This document shows positions 33,722-42,078 of a stretch of 64,000 nucleotides of DNA, piece after piece. This DNA is from JBKECP01 sp047974765 (GTDB lineage Bacteria; Pseudomonadota; Gammaproteobacteria; Pseudomonadales; Halieaceae). The DNA is taken from positions 62,001 through 126,000 of the forward strand of contig JBKECP010000013.1 of NCBI GenBank assembly GCA_047974765.1, read 5' to 3'. Positions within the stretch are counted from its first letter, which is position 1. The number at the start of each line of letters is the position of its first letter. The notes under the pieces were generated by a model. That model did no database searches, was not told where the DNA came from, and saw only the letters and a list, made by a program, of their open reading frames with translations. The position numbers and the translations under genes were made by a program.

Positions 33722-33899
33722 CCGTGTTTGCTGATGAATGCTCCCGGTGGTTTCGTGCCGGGGGTGTGTCATTAGGCACAGGTAATGCGCCGGAGTGATC
33801 TGCCGGTGATCTGTAACGAAAATATTCCGCTCGCATCAACTGGCAAGAAGTAAGGTTGGATTGCTATTATTGGCGGCCTGTTTGTCAAGCGGAGCACTC

Positions 33900-34655
33900 A
33901 TGGTGTCTCAAGTTATCCACTTGCAAGTCGAAGAGTCCGTGGCTGTTTGTGGTCATCATCCGCAAATAAACTGTGGTGATTGTCGGCTCAGTGGTATTTG
34001 CCTACCGCTGGCATTGGAGGCGGATGATGTCGATGAGCTTGATCGCATTATCCAGCGGGGGCGGCCATTGCAGCGACATGCCCATTTGTACCGTGAGGGC
34101 GATGCCTTTACGTCAGTGTTTGCTGTGCGTGCCGGTGCCCTCAAGGCCTATAGCACCACCGACAATGGCCGGGAGCAGGTTACCGGTTTTTATCTGCCAG
34201 GTGAAATTCTGGGTCTGGATGGGGTGGCTGATAACTGCTACAGCAGTTCTGCTGTTGCTCTGGAAACTTCGGCAATTTGTGAAATTCCTTTTGAGTCGCT
34301 GGAGCGTCTGGGGATTGCCATTCCCGAATTGCAGCGTCATTTTTTACGCCTGATGAGCCGGGAAATCAGCTACGGTCGCCAATTGATAACACTGTTGGGG
34401 AAAAATACAGCAGCTGAACGTATCGTGGCCTTGCTGTTGAGCCTGTCAGGTCGCAACTCCCGTCGCCACCTGAGTGCAACCCGCTTTCGCCTGCCAATGT
34501 CGCGCAGTGATATTGGCAATTATCTCGGGCTGACGGTGGAAACAGTCAGCCGTACACTCACCCGCCTGCAACGGGACCGGTTGATACAAGTGGATAACCG
34601 CGAAGTGGAGCTGCTGGATACAGCTGCACTGGAGATGATTCTCGCCAGCCAGTGA
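33900..34655 (+). CDS. fnr: FNR/ANR-type oxygen-sensing regulator
   Basis: 251 aa from ATG 33900 (AGCGGAG upstream); the frame to 33861 adds residues without support. All four [4Fe-4S] ligands are present: the N-terminal CGDCRLSGIC (C-x2-C-x5-C) and the internal Cys in ETSAICEIPFE. The beta roll is followed by a helix-turn-helix with MSRSDIGNYLGLTVETVSRTL, the FNR recognition helix (E..SR). It would bind TTGAT-N4-ATCAA sites and activate anaerobic genes, plausibly including the nos cluster 8 kb downstream. No perfect FNR box was found in this window. Confidence 0.93.
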   Translation: MVSQVIHLQVEESVAVCGHHPQINCGDCRLSGICLPLALEADDVDELDRIIQRGRPLQRHAHLYREGDAFTSVFAVRAGALKAYSTTDNGREQVTGFYLPGEILGLDGVADNCYSSSAVALETSAICEIPFESLERLGIAIPELQRHFLRLMSREISYGRQLITLLGKNTAAERIVALLLSLSGRNSRRHLSATRFRLPMSRSDIGNYLGLTVETVSRTLTRLQRDRLIQVDNREVELLDTAALEMILASQ

Positions 34656-34702
34656 GCCGTTACACTGTTTGATCTTGCCCGCTAATAGTGGGCACACAGT
34701 CA

Positions 34703-34838
34703 ATTGACATATTAACGCCTCAAATGTTTCCGGGCTGATAAAGCCATTGATGTTGTGCTGACGCTTTTGATGGCAGTTCACTTCGATGTACTCAAATACT
34801 GTTTGTCGGACTTCCTCCCTGGCAATGAATTTTTTCAT
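34703..34838 (-). pseudogene. C-terminal fragment of an IS3-family transposase (OrfB)
   Basis: Reading leftwards from 34838 the frame gives REEVRQTVFEYIEVN, then HQKRQHNINGFISPETFEA, the familiar end of IS3-family OrfB (FEYIE-YN--R-HS--GY-SP--FE). After FEA the frame runs on into antisense of fnr, so the natural stop is lost. Upstream it stops within about 17 bp of repeat copy B. Only about 45 codons survive. Confidence 0.7.
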
Positions 34839-34854
34839 TGTGGATGGCTTCTAT

Positions 34855-35013
34855 CAACCTGGCAATCAAATAGATGAATCCCTCACTATTTGATGATTGC
34901 CCCTGAAAATCAGCAGAATGTGTGAAATCCCTTGATTTTTGCAGGGCTCGCGCAGGCTTGCAGCCTGCGACGGCACATCCGTGTGCCGCTTATTCATTCG
35001 GCTAAAAGTTAAT
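34855..35013. repeat. Dispersed repeat family 1, copy B (about 159 bp)
   Basis: Inverted relative to copy A and aligned with it throughout. The hairpin GGCACA/TGTGCC (34972-34987) replaces GGCGCA/TGCGCC of copy A, a compensatory pair change. CGCAGGC/GCCTGCG (34951-34969) is a longer stem than in copy A. The CAATCAAATAG...CTATTTGATgATTG stem is kept with one bulge. The end GTTAAT is kept, and the other end is ATCAAC. It directly abuts the IS3 transposase fragment. Confidence 0.85.
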
Positions 35014-35242
35014 AACTTGAGCGCATGGAATCGGCAGTGGCGAACCAGAAGCCGGGGCACGGTGTGGGGCAGCAGGAGATTACTTTGACCTGCATTGGAT
35101 CACGTTCCTGACATAAGAACGCACAAATTTAAGTTGTTTATCATCGTTTCTTGATAGGAATCTATCTTGGCGGTTTGCTTGTATTTAAAATGAAAATTAT
35201 TAACATTTAAGCTTTCAAAAATCGGTTTGAAAGGGTGCTTTT

Positions 35243-35950
35243 ATGTTTGGGAAAGGTTTTTTTAGGGCCGGTTTCACCTTTCTTTTGTGTCTTTTTATAC
35301 CGGAAACGCTTGCTGAAGGAAGTTATATCAGCAATGAGTACTTCGCAAAGAATGCTGTGAAGTACCTCAAAAGAACACTTCACCCCTCGATGAGTACCCG
35401 GATTGGGGGGGTGCCCGTAGAAAAGCCTGTGAGTTTTAATCTGAAAGTGCTGGATGAATCAAAGTTCTCTTTTGTGCTTGCCGACCAGGATGCCGATGCC
35501 ATTAGTTTTAATTCAGATATATGTCAGTCTATGGGCGCTGCGTCAAGCGACAGAGAATTCTTCATTAGTGGCGAAGCTGCCCTTCCCCTGGCTTGCGAAT
35601 TCACCAGGGAGGCCGCAGCGCGTCTTAAGGCAGAGATGAAAGAGAAGTATGACAACCCGAGAGAAGGGAAGGGTGCAGCTCTAAGGAACTGGGATGGCTG
35701 TAATATCTACGTCGACGGGTGGTCAGAAATCTATCCTCTCTATGGTGAGAACTTCCGGTTGTGGTTTGAAGTCGATGCAACGAATCACGATACCTCTTTT
35801 TCAAAAACTGTTGATGCCTGGGGGAATGTACAGGGTGCTGGGTGTGGGGGATCCATATACGGCTCGGTTGGTCCAGACGGGGGAGCTATGGCAGACAACG
35901 AGCGCTATTTGCCATTACACGGGAAGTTTTACTTATCCTGCAGGTGCTAA
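35243..35950 (+). CDS. Exported protein of unknown function, probably frameshifted near its 3' end
   Basis: 235 aa as read. A signal peptide (FTFLLCLFIPETLA) ends at about residue 24. The mature protein has pairs of cysteines and a Trp/Gly-rich C-terminal half (GCNIYVDGWSEIYPLYGENF). No family was recognised. As read, the end is LPLHGKFYLSCRC. Dropping one G from the GGG at 35921-35923 would instead continue LPLHGSFTYPAGAKAAVSGS and on to a stop at 36020, a more natural ending. The gene lies in a low-GC patch between two IS3 transposase scraps, which suggests acquisition by transfer and incipient decay. Confidence 0.6.
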   Translation: MFGKGFFRAGFTFLLCLFIPETLAEGSYISNEYFAKNAVKYLKRTLHPSMSTRIGGVPVEKPVSFNLKVLDESKFSFVLADQDADAISFNSDICQSMGAASSDREFFISGEAALPLACEFTREAAARLKAEMKEKYDNPREGKGAALRNWDGCNIYVDGWSEIYPLYGENFRLWFEVDATNHDTSFSKTVDAWGNVQGAGCGGSIYGSVGPDGGAMADNERYLPLHGKFYLSCRC

Positions 35951-36161
35951 AGCGGCTGTTTCGGGAAGCTGTGGCAATGACAGTGATTCAATGAGTTGGT
36001 GGGTATTTCCCTCCTGGTAGAGAGCCTGTCTGCTCTGAACACTGTGTTATTAACTCGGTGATGCAGGTTGTCCGGTTAACAGTAAAGCGTTCACCTGAAG
36101 TGATTTAATGGGTGTGACCCACCCGGTTAAGGGACAATATCTCAACTGGAAACCGTACTAC

Positions 36162-36245
36162 ATGGCCACGAAAAAATGGCCGCGAAAAAGAAATACCCCT
36201 GGAGTTATCGTGCACTCAGGTAGAGCTGATCAATATCAAGAATAA
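36162..36245 (+). pseudogene. Possible IS3-family transposase scrap
   Basis: A 27-codon frame reading MATKKWPRKRNTPGVIVHSG then RADQYQE and a stop. PGVIVHSGRADQY resembles the conserved IS3 OrfB stretch VIVHSDRGSQY around the second catalytic Asp, which is lost here. With the fragment at 34703-34838 it frames the unknown exported gene. The rest of the gap from 36021 holds an ATTAACTCGG...CCGGTTAAC hairpin (36049-36080) resembling an end of repeat family 1. Confidence 0.4.
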
Positions 36246-36275
36246 CGCCTCGCTGAATCATTATCTGGCAATAAA

Positions 36276-36971
36276 TCAGCGACGATTTTGTCGGCGCCAG
36301 TCCCAGGGGGCTTGTGGTTTGTCTTTGCTATTCCAGAGCCCCAGCCGATTATCGCGAGCGTGTTGCTCGGCATGCTCCAGATTGCGCTCGTGAGGACCGT
36401 GCTGGCGATACCACCATGCGCCGCCAGCGTCCACCAAGGCTTCATTGACATTTTTATTGTCGATAAAGACAGTGCCGACTTTGCGCCCGTACTGATCGGT
36501 TTCAATGACCGTGATACCCACATTTTTCTGGTACACCAGGCCTGAGAGCATATTTTGAGCCTGTTTGCCATAGCTCTGGGCCAGCTCTGGTGCATCAATA
36601 GCAAACAGCCGGATTTTATACTGATCGCCCGCAGTGGTCAGCAGTGACAGCGTATCGCCATCGGCCACTCGCACCACCCTGCCGTATAAATCAATGTCCG
36701 GCTCAGGTTTGCCTTCGCGCTGTGCGCCCTGCTTTTCCAGTGCATTTTTGGCCTGATTGAGGGCCGCGCTGTTTTCAGTGATCTTCTCTTTCAGTTCCTG
36801 TAGCAGGGTATGATGCCAGTTGATTTCACCGCTGGTGGCCAGCTGGTAGACAGAAACAGCAGCGGCAACCAGCAAAAGGTTGCGAGTCCCGCGCAGCCAG
36901 GCGCTGGAGCGATGCAGCGGGCGTTTGGTAGCATTTTTGCGCTTGTGTCGTCGAAAGGGAGGGCGTGGCAT
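36276..36971 (-). CDS. Thermonuclease (SNase-like) family protein, membrane-anchored
   Basis: 231 aa from ATG 36971. The basic N terminus is followed by one hydrophobic segment (NLLLVAAAVSVYQLA), so it is probably anchored or exported. A helical linker leads to the SNase OB fold from about residue 100, with RVVRVADGDTLSLL, YKIRLFAIDAPEL and DQYGRKVGTVF holding the expected Arg, Asp and Glu-type active-site positions, then LVDAGGAWWYRQ. It degrades DNA or RNA in a Ca-dependent manner in known members. It is divergent from the GST gene. Confidence 0.85.
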   Translation of the reverse strand: MPRPPFRRHKRKNATKRPLHRSSAWLRGTRNLLLVAAAVSVYQLATSGEINWHHTLLQELKEKITENSAALNQAKNALEKQGAQREGKPEPDIDLYGRVVRVADGDTLSLLTTAGDQYKIRLFAIDAPELAQSYGKQAQNMLSGLVYQKNVGITVIETDQYGRKVGTVFIDNKNVNEALVDAGGAWWYRQHGPHERNLEHAEQHARDNRLGLWNSKDKPQAPWDWRRQNRR

Positions 36972-37051
36972 AGCAGGGCTGCGGCGTAGGTTTGTGGTGG
37001 AAATTGCCGTAGAGTATAGCGCAGACCACAAATCGCAGGGAGCCTGCAAGC

Positions 37052-37897
37052 ATGTCAGAACAGGAACAATACATACCGCCGCGTGTCTGGAAGTGGAATG
37101 CCCAGGAGGGAGGACGCTTCACCAATATCAATCGGCCAATGGCCGGTCCAACCCATGAGCAGGCACTGCCGCGTGGCCAGCACCCGTTGCAGTTGTACTC
37201 ACTGGGTACGCCCAACGGTGTGAAGGTAACAGTGATGCTTGAAGAGTTACTGGCGCGGGGGCATGAGGGAGCGGAATATGATGCCCACCTGATTAATATC
37301 TCTGAAGGTGACCAGTTCTCCAGTGGTTTTGTATCGGTGAACCCCAACTCCAAAATTCCGGCGCTGCTGGACTACAGCACAGCCGCACCCACCCGGGTAT
37401 TTGAATCTGGCGCTATTTTAATTTATCTCGCGGAAAAATTTGGTGAATTTCTGCCCGTCTCAGGTGCGGCCCGCGCTGAGGTTTTGTCCTGGTTGTTCTG
37501 GCAGATGGGCAGTGCGCCTTTTCTGGGGGGAGGCTTTGGTCATTTCTATGCCTATGCCCCGGAGAAGTTTGAATACCCGATCAATCGCTATGCGATGGAA
37601 GTGAAGCGCCAGCTGGATGTGCTTGATCGCAATCTGGCTGAACGGCATTTTTTGAGTGGGGATGACTATACGATTGCCGATATCGCTATCTGGCCCTGGT
37701 ATGGGGTGCTGGTCACTGGCACGCTTTATGATGCACAGTATTTTCTCGACGTGGATAGCTACACGCACGTTAAACGCTGGGCGCAGGAGGTTGGTGAACG
37801 CATACCCGTAAAGCGGGGCCGGGTAGTGAATACAGCCTGGGGACCAGAGGAAGAGCAGGTGAGGGAGCGCCACCAGGCCAGTGATATAAAACTGTAA
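37052..37897 (+). CDS. yghU: Glutathione S-transferase family protein, YghU-like
   Basis: 281 aa, matching E. coli YghU (288 aa). The N-terminal extension (YIPPRVWKWN) is particular to this group. The thioredoxin-fold domain has LYSLGTPNGVKVTVMLEEL, NPNSKIPALLD and FESGAILIYLAEKFG. The all-helical domain has GDDYTIADIAIWPWYG. YghU-type enzymes act as glutathione-dependent disulfide-bond reductases. GGGAG precedes ATG 37052. Confidence 0.9.
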   Translation: MSEQEQYIPPRVWKWNAQEGGRFTNINRPMAGPTHEQALPRGQHPLQLYSLGTPNGVKVTVMLEELLARGHEGAEYDAHLINISEGDQFSSGFVSVNPNSKIPALLDYSTAAPTRVFESGAILIYLAEKFGEFLPVSGAARAEVLSWLFWQMGSAPFLGGGFGHFYAYAPEKFEYPINRYAMEVKRQLDVLDRNLAERHFLSGDDYTIADIAIWPWYGVLVTGTLYDAQYFLDVDSYTHVKRWAQEVGERIPVKRGRVVNTAWGPEEEQVRERHQASDIKL

Positions 37898-38029
37898 ATT
37901 GGGAGCGGGGCTTGTGTTTAAAGTGGACTATTGCTGATCAAAGCAAAGTGTAATGCCCAAAAATCCTGAGCAAAAACTGTGAAATAGTACCGCAGGAAAT
38001 ATCATTGCTTTTGTGATCTTCTGATAAAT

Positions 38030-38074
38030 AATGCGCGCCCGGACAACGAGGCAGCATTGCCGGGTGCGCATTTT
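38030..38074 (+). terminator. Terminator after the GST gene
   Basis: A 13-bp near-perfect stem, AATGCGCGCCCGG with CCGGGTGCGCATT (one G-T pair), followed by TTTT. It lies 133 bp past the GST stop inside a 308-bp gap. The remainder of the gap holds TATTTATATACG-like AT-rich sequence, probably the promoter of the next small gene. Confidence 0.65.
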
Positions 38075-38205
38075 GGTTACTGCGAAGGGTTTATCTGTGT
38101 TAATAGTCACAACTCGCGTAACTGGTGGGTGTCATGCCAAAGACAAGCTGCTATTTATATACGTAACGCAATGAGTGTTCAGGGCCGTGTTTCAGGGGCT
38201 GTAGT

Positions 38206-38418
38206 ATGAGCAAGATCAGTGTGGACTCCCAGACGGGAGAGATGGCGGCAGAGCAACAGACCGCTTTCAAAGAGCGCATGCAGGCACAGTGCCGTGAAAT
38301 CCGGCGCTATCGCATGCAGGTCATGAAAAACGAGCATCGCTGGCTGACGGTTGAAGATGCCGCCAGTGAATGGATCGCCCATCACGCAAAAGCATTTGCC
38401 GAGCGTGAAGACAGCTGA
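38206..38418 (+). CDS. Small hypothetical protein
   Basis: 70 aa, ATG start, charged and mostly helical (ERMQAQCREIRRYRMQVMKN then WLTVEDAASEWIAHHA). No signal peptide, membrane segment or recognised domain. The composition and the WLTVEDAASEWI phrase look like a real conserved gammaproteobacterial small protein. It ends 5 bp from the convergent lytic transglycosylase gene. Confidence 0.6.
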   Translation: MSKISVDSQTGEMAAEQQTAFKERMQAQCREIRRYRMQVMKNEHRWLTVEDAASEWIAHHAKAFAEREDS

Positions 38419-38423
38419 TGGTT

Positions 38424-39644
38424 TTATCCCCGGTTTTTTGTCTGTTTACCCGTTGTGTTCAATAGCTGGTGAAGGGTTTGCTGTCCGGGGTAGCCATCGC
38501 TGATCAAGCCATTTTTTATCTGGTATGCGCGCAGTGCCTCACGGGTGCGGCTACCCAGGATGCCGTCAGGTTTGCCCGGGTTAAAACCTTTGTCCAATAA
38601 AGCCTGTTGGGCTTTTTTCAACTCACTGATACTGACTAAAGGCGCATTTTGTCGGGTGTAATTACCCGGTGCGGCGCCAGCAATCCTGTGTGCCAGCAGG
38701 CCCACCGACAAAGCATAGCTGGTAGAGCGGTTCCAGCGCATGATGACGTCAAAATTATCGTAAACCAGGAAAGCGGGGCCAAGGTATCCTGAGGGCAGTA
38801 ACAGCGTTGCCTGAATATTGCCCGCTGGCAGCGGGCTGCCATCCAGAAGGCGTACACCTCGTGCGGCCCAGTCAGTCAGTGCGGCAGGCCTGCCGGTACC
38901 ACTGAGGCTGTACTCAAAACCCTTTGCCAGGCTGACCTGGCGGCCCCAGCGCAGGTCAGCCTGCCAGCCCAGCGCCCGTAAAAAATTGGCGCCAGAAGCC
39001 AGTGCGTCGCGCTCACTGGTCCACAAATTGATACGCCCGTCACCATCGCCGTCAATGGCATAGCTCAGGTAGGAGGAGGGCATAAACTGGGTGTGCCCAA
39101 CGGCGCCGGCCCAGGAGCCGGTCATTTCCTGCGGTGTCAGTGATTCCCGTTCCAGCAGACGCAGGGCATTGATGAACTCAGTGGCAAAAAATTCGCTGCG
39201 CCGGGGGTCGCAGGCGAGTGTGGCCAGAGAGTCCAGTGTGGGCATATTGCCCATATAACCGCCGTAGTTGGTCTCCAGCCCCCAAAAAGCCAGCAGGTAA
39301 TGACCGGGCACACCGGTGCGGGCCTGCACTTCATCCAGAAAAGTGCGGTGCTGTGCCAGTAGCTCCCGCCCACGGTCGACACGGGTCGGTGTCACGCGTT
39401 TGCTCACGTAATCGGCGAAAGTAGTGACAAACTCAGGCTGCTGCCGGTCGGCGGCAACAGCACGTTTTTGCTCCTTGAGTGTGGGCATAATGGTGTCCAC
39501 TGTGGTCTGACTGATACCTTCAGTGCGTGCGCGTTCAGCCAGCTGATTGCGACAGCTGACAAAATCCCCGGATGCGAGTGCGGGCAGAGCACAGCTGGCC
39601 AGGAACAGAAAAAAACCGGCGCTGCGATAGATCGAACAGGGCAT
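38424..39644 (-). CDS. Lytic murein transglycosylase, MltB family with peptidoglycan-binding domain
   Basis: About 406 aa from ATG 39644, AAGG upstream. The signal peptide (LFLASCALPALA) contains a cysteine but not a clear lipobox. The SLT_2/MltB catalytic domain has the catalytic Glu in AFWGLETNYGGYMG, then GSWAGAVGHTQFMPSSYL and DGDGDGRINLW. The C-terminal PG_binding_1 domain has LLDKGFNPGKPDGILGSRTR. It cleaves glycan strands to anhydromuropeptides in the periplasm. The gene stands alone. Confidence 0.92.
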   Translation of the reverse strand: MPCSIYRSAGFFLFLASCALPALASGDFVSCRNQLAERARTEGISQTTVDTIMPTLKEQKRAVAADRQQPEFVTTFADYVSKRVTPTRVDRGRELLAQHRTFLDEVQARTGVPGHYLLAFWGLETNYGGYMGNMPTLDSLATLACDPRRSEFFATEFINALRLLERESLTPQEMTGSWAGAVGHTQFMPSSYLSYAIDGDGDGRINLWTSERDALASGANFLRALGWQADLRWGRQVSLAKGFEYSLSGTGRPAALTDWAARGVRLLDGSPLPAGNIQATLLLPSGYLGPAFLVYDNFDVIMRWNRSTSYALSVGLLAHRIAGAAPGNYTRQNAPLVSISELKKAQQALLDKGFNPGKPDGILGSRTREALRAYQIKNGLISDGYPGQQTLHQLLNTTGKQTKNRG

Positions 39645-39836
39645 ATTCAAGCCTTGAGCAATAGTTTTATCGGGAGACAGGTTGCTGGCGTGGCAGCCCT
39701 GCTACAGGCATCCTACCACGGCAATCCCGCTGTGTGAGGTACTGTGCAAAACCCGGAGACCCGCGTATGGCTTGTCAGTATGTCGGGTGAGGTTTACATT
39801 TGCTCTACCTGAACAACGCAGACTAAGAGATAAGAC

Positions 39837-40520
39837 ATGCACCAGAAGGGCAAACTGCGCTCGTGGAATGACAGCAAGGGTTATGGCTTTATTTCCCCCG
39901 ATAATGGTGGTGAGGATGTTTTTGCGCATATTTCAGCCTTTGCTGATCGCAACCGGCGACCACAGCAGGGAGAAATATGCACTTTTACAGCTGATAGCGA
40001 TGAGCAGGGGCGGCCGCGGGCTGATCGTATAGCTCGTGAGGGCGATGACATGGTGATTTCTGAAGATGGCAGACGCAAAAGCCGCCGTTTGCATCCGGCC
40101 TGTATTCTGGCCGGAACCTTTCTGGTGCTGCTGGCCGGGGCTGTTGTGTTCGATTTTGTACCGGCCACCGTACTGTGGGTTTATCTTGCGCTGAGTGTCG
40201 CCACCTGGGTGTCTTATGCCGCCGATAAAAATGCCGCCCAAAGTGGTGGTTGGCGACAGTCTGAGGCCAAGCTGCATTTGTTCTCAGTCGCCGGTGGTTG
40301 GCCCGGCGGTCTGATCGCTCAGCAGAGTTTGCGCCATAAAAACCGCAAGTCCTCCTTCCAGCGGGCCTTTTGGGCCAGTGTGGTCATCAATCTGGGGCTG
40401 CTGCTGTGGATTGGCAGTCCGCTGGGCGAAGGTATTGCCCCCGAGGCACGCAGTACCGCCAGGGGGGCTCTCGGCTTTGAGAAGGTGCCGCACATTGAGT
40501 TTATTCCTTTTCCGCCATGA
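39837..40520 (+). CDS. Cold-shock domain plus DUF1294 membrane protein
   Basis: 227 aa. Residues 1-66 are a cold-shock OB fold with RNP-type motifs KGYGFISPDNGGEDVFAHIS. Residues about 85-215 are DUF1294, with helices CILAGTFLVLLAGAVVFDF and TVLWVYLALSVATW and the diagnostic YAADKNAAQ...FSVAGGWPGGLIAQ...RHKNRKSSFQ. A nucleic-acid-binding domain tethered to a membrane domain is a known but uncharacterised combination. No operon partners. Confidence 0.88.
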   Translation: MHQKGKLRSWNDSKGYGFISPDNGGEDVFAHISAFADRNRRPQQGEICTFTADSDEQGRPRADRIAREGDDMVISEDGRRKSRRLHPACILAGTFLVLLAGAVVFDFVPATVLWVYLALSVATWVSYAADKNAAQSGGWRQSEAKLHLFSVAGGWPGGLIAQQSLRHKNRKSSFQRAFWASVVINLGLLLWIGSPLGEGIAPEARSTARGALGFEKVPHIEFIPFPP

Positions 40521-40632
40521 GCAGCTGGCGGCGATGGTGTGGGCAACCCGGCACACAATGTAAAAGACATCTGTGCAGCCACATCAAATTGCCTATATAA
40601 TCCCGCCTCCGCAATACCGATAACATCTCTCA

Positions 40633-40709
40633 GGGCCTATAGCTCAGTTGGTTAGAGCATCCGACTCATAATCGGCAGGTCCCAGGTTCAAGTCCTGGTG
40701 GGCCCACCA
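40633..40709 (+). tRNA. tRNA with CAU anticodon, probably tRNA-Ile2 (lysidine-modified)
   Basis: 77 nt with encoded CCA. Acceptor GGGCCTA pairs with TGGGCCC, D arm GCTC/GAGC, anticodon loop CTCATAA (CAT), T loop TTCAAGT. CAU can be elongator Met or Ile2. The acceptor has C4-G69 and C5-G68, which in E. coli favour TilS recognition and hence Ile2; elongator Met there has U4-A69 and A5-U68. A promoter -10 TATAAT (40596-40601) with a GC-rich discriminator lies upstream and a T-rich stretch follows. Confidence 0.85.
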
Positions 40710-40898
40710 TCTTTTTATTCTGTTTTTATCAAATCTTAAGTTGTTGGTTTGTTTTGGGTGAGGTAATGACAGGAATCAGGGCTATTGTGCTGTCAACATT
40801 CTTGTCACAAAGCCTATACTGTAACGAGGCGGGAGTTTTTTCATCACGATGCTCCCTGATACCGTTTCAGTCGCCGACAGTGCAAAGGGAGCTGAAAA

Positions 40899-42041
40899 GT
40901 GGTTGAACATTATCCTCAGGATATCGAACCGTCTGGCCGCGATTTGCGAGCCTATACTGACGATTTGCGCAGTAAGCATCCATTGGTACGCAATGTGCTT
41001 GATGAGTGGGTTCTGCTGCACCATGCTGATGTCGTGCGTGCCGCGATGGATACACAGACGTTTTCCAGCGCAGTATCGCGCTATGTACAGATACCCAATG
41101 GTCTGGATGGTGCCCGTCATACAGCCGTGCGGGCAGTGTTGGATACATTTCTGTCCAAAGAGGCCATTGCGCCGTTTGTAAATAATTTTGCCCAAATTGC
41201 AAAGGATATTGTTGCGCGCCTGCCAGCAAAAGTGGAGGCCGTTGCCGATATCGGCACCCGTTTTGCCGTGCGTGCCCAAAGTGCCTGGTTAGGTTGGCCA
41301 GAGAGTCTGGAGCCTGTGCTGGTGCAATGGGTGGCTCACAACCATGATGCTGCCCGTTCGGGAAATCAGAGGCAGCTTGCGGCTGTTGCCAGTGAGTTTG
41401 ACAGTATTATTATCCGGCTTTTGAATGAGCGTCGTGATGCCTCTGTCTCAGGGGATTTAACATCACGTCTGTTGCAGGTTGAAATAGACGGGGAGCGTTT
41501 GAGTGATGAAGAAGTTGTCTCTGTACTGCGAAACTGGACCGGAGGCGATTTGGGTTCTATTGCGCTGTGTATCGGTGTATTGGTTTATGCTCTGGCCAAT
41601 GATGCCGGATTGCAGGATATGTTGCGGGCGGAACAGCGCGATGAATGTTTTGATGGCATGATGGATGAAATCCTGCGTTCGGATGATCCTTTTACCTCAA
41701 ACAGGCGTATTACCTCCTGCCCTGTTCATATTGCGGGCGTTGATATTCCCGCCGGTGCAAAAGTGAAGTTGCACTGGACATCGGCAAACCGTGATGAACG
41801 TGTCTTTAGTCGACCTGATCAGTTGAATCCGCACCAAAATAGCGGGCAAAACCTGGTGTATGGTGTGGGGCCTCATGCCTGTCCCGGACGCCTGCTGGCA
41901 ACAACGGAGTTGCGTATTATTATCCGGGCTTTATTGCAGGACACTACATCCGTCACGCTTGATCCAAAGCAGCTTCCCGTACGCGAAGTTACCCCTGTTG
42001 GCGGTTGGGCCAGGGTGCCTGTGTGTTTGTACCGGGAATAG
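40899..42041 (+). CDS. Cytochrome P450
   Basis: 380-aa soluble bacterial P450. The heme loop is YGVGPHACPGR with the axial Cys. The K-helix Glu-x-x-Arg appears as DEILRSDDP (EILR), and the meander region precedes ERVFSRPDQL. The I-helix segment RNWTGGDLGSIAL replaces the usual A/G-G-x-D/E-T pattern, lacking the acid-Thr pair next to GG, which may alter oxygen activation. GTG start after GGGAGC. No ferredoxin partner is nearby. Substrate unknown. Confidence 0.88.
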   Translation: MVEHYPQDIEPSGRDLRAYTDDLRSKHPLVRNVLDEWVLLHHADVVRAAMDTQTFSSAVSRYVQIPNGLDGARHTAVRAVLDTFLSKEAIAPFVNNFAQIAKDIVARLPAKVEAVADIGTRFAVRAQSAWLGWPESLEPVLVQWVAHNHDAARSGNQRQLAAVASEFDSIIIRLLNERRDASVSGDLTSRLLQVEIDGERLSDEEVVSVLRNWTGGDLGSIALCIGVLVYALANDAGLQDMLRAEQRDECFDGMMDEILRSDDPFTSNRRITSCPVHIAGVDIPAGAKVKLHWTSANRDERVFSRPDQLNPHQNSGQNLVYGVGPHACPGRLLATTELRIIIRALLQDTTSVTLDPKQLPVREVTPVGGWARVPVCLYRE

Positions 42042-42078
42042 GCATGTCTGTTGCCAATGCGATGTGTGTTTGTGAACT

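Noticed and set aside
36171..36190. Shared GGCCGCGAAAAAG with 57633-57645 as a further repeat family
   Set aside because: Only about 13 bp match and the flanks differ; could be chance.
40633..42041. Genomic island integrated at the CAU tRNA
   Set aside because: No integrase and no visible direct repeat of the tRNA 3' end downstream; the P450 alone is not enough.
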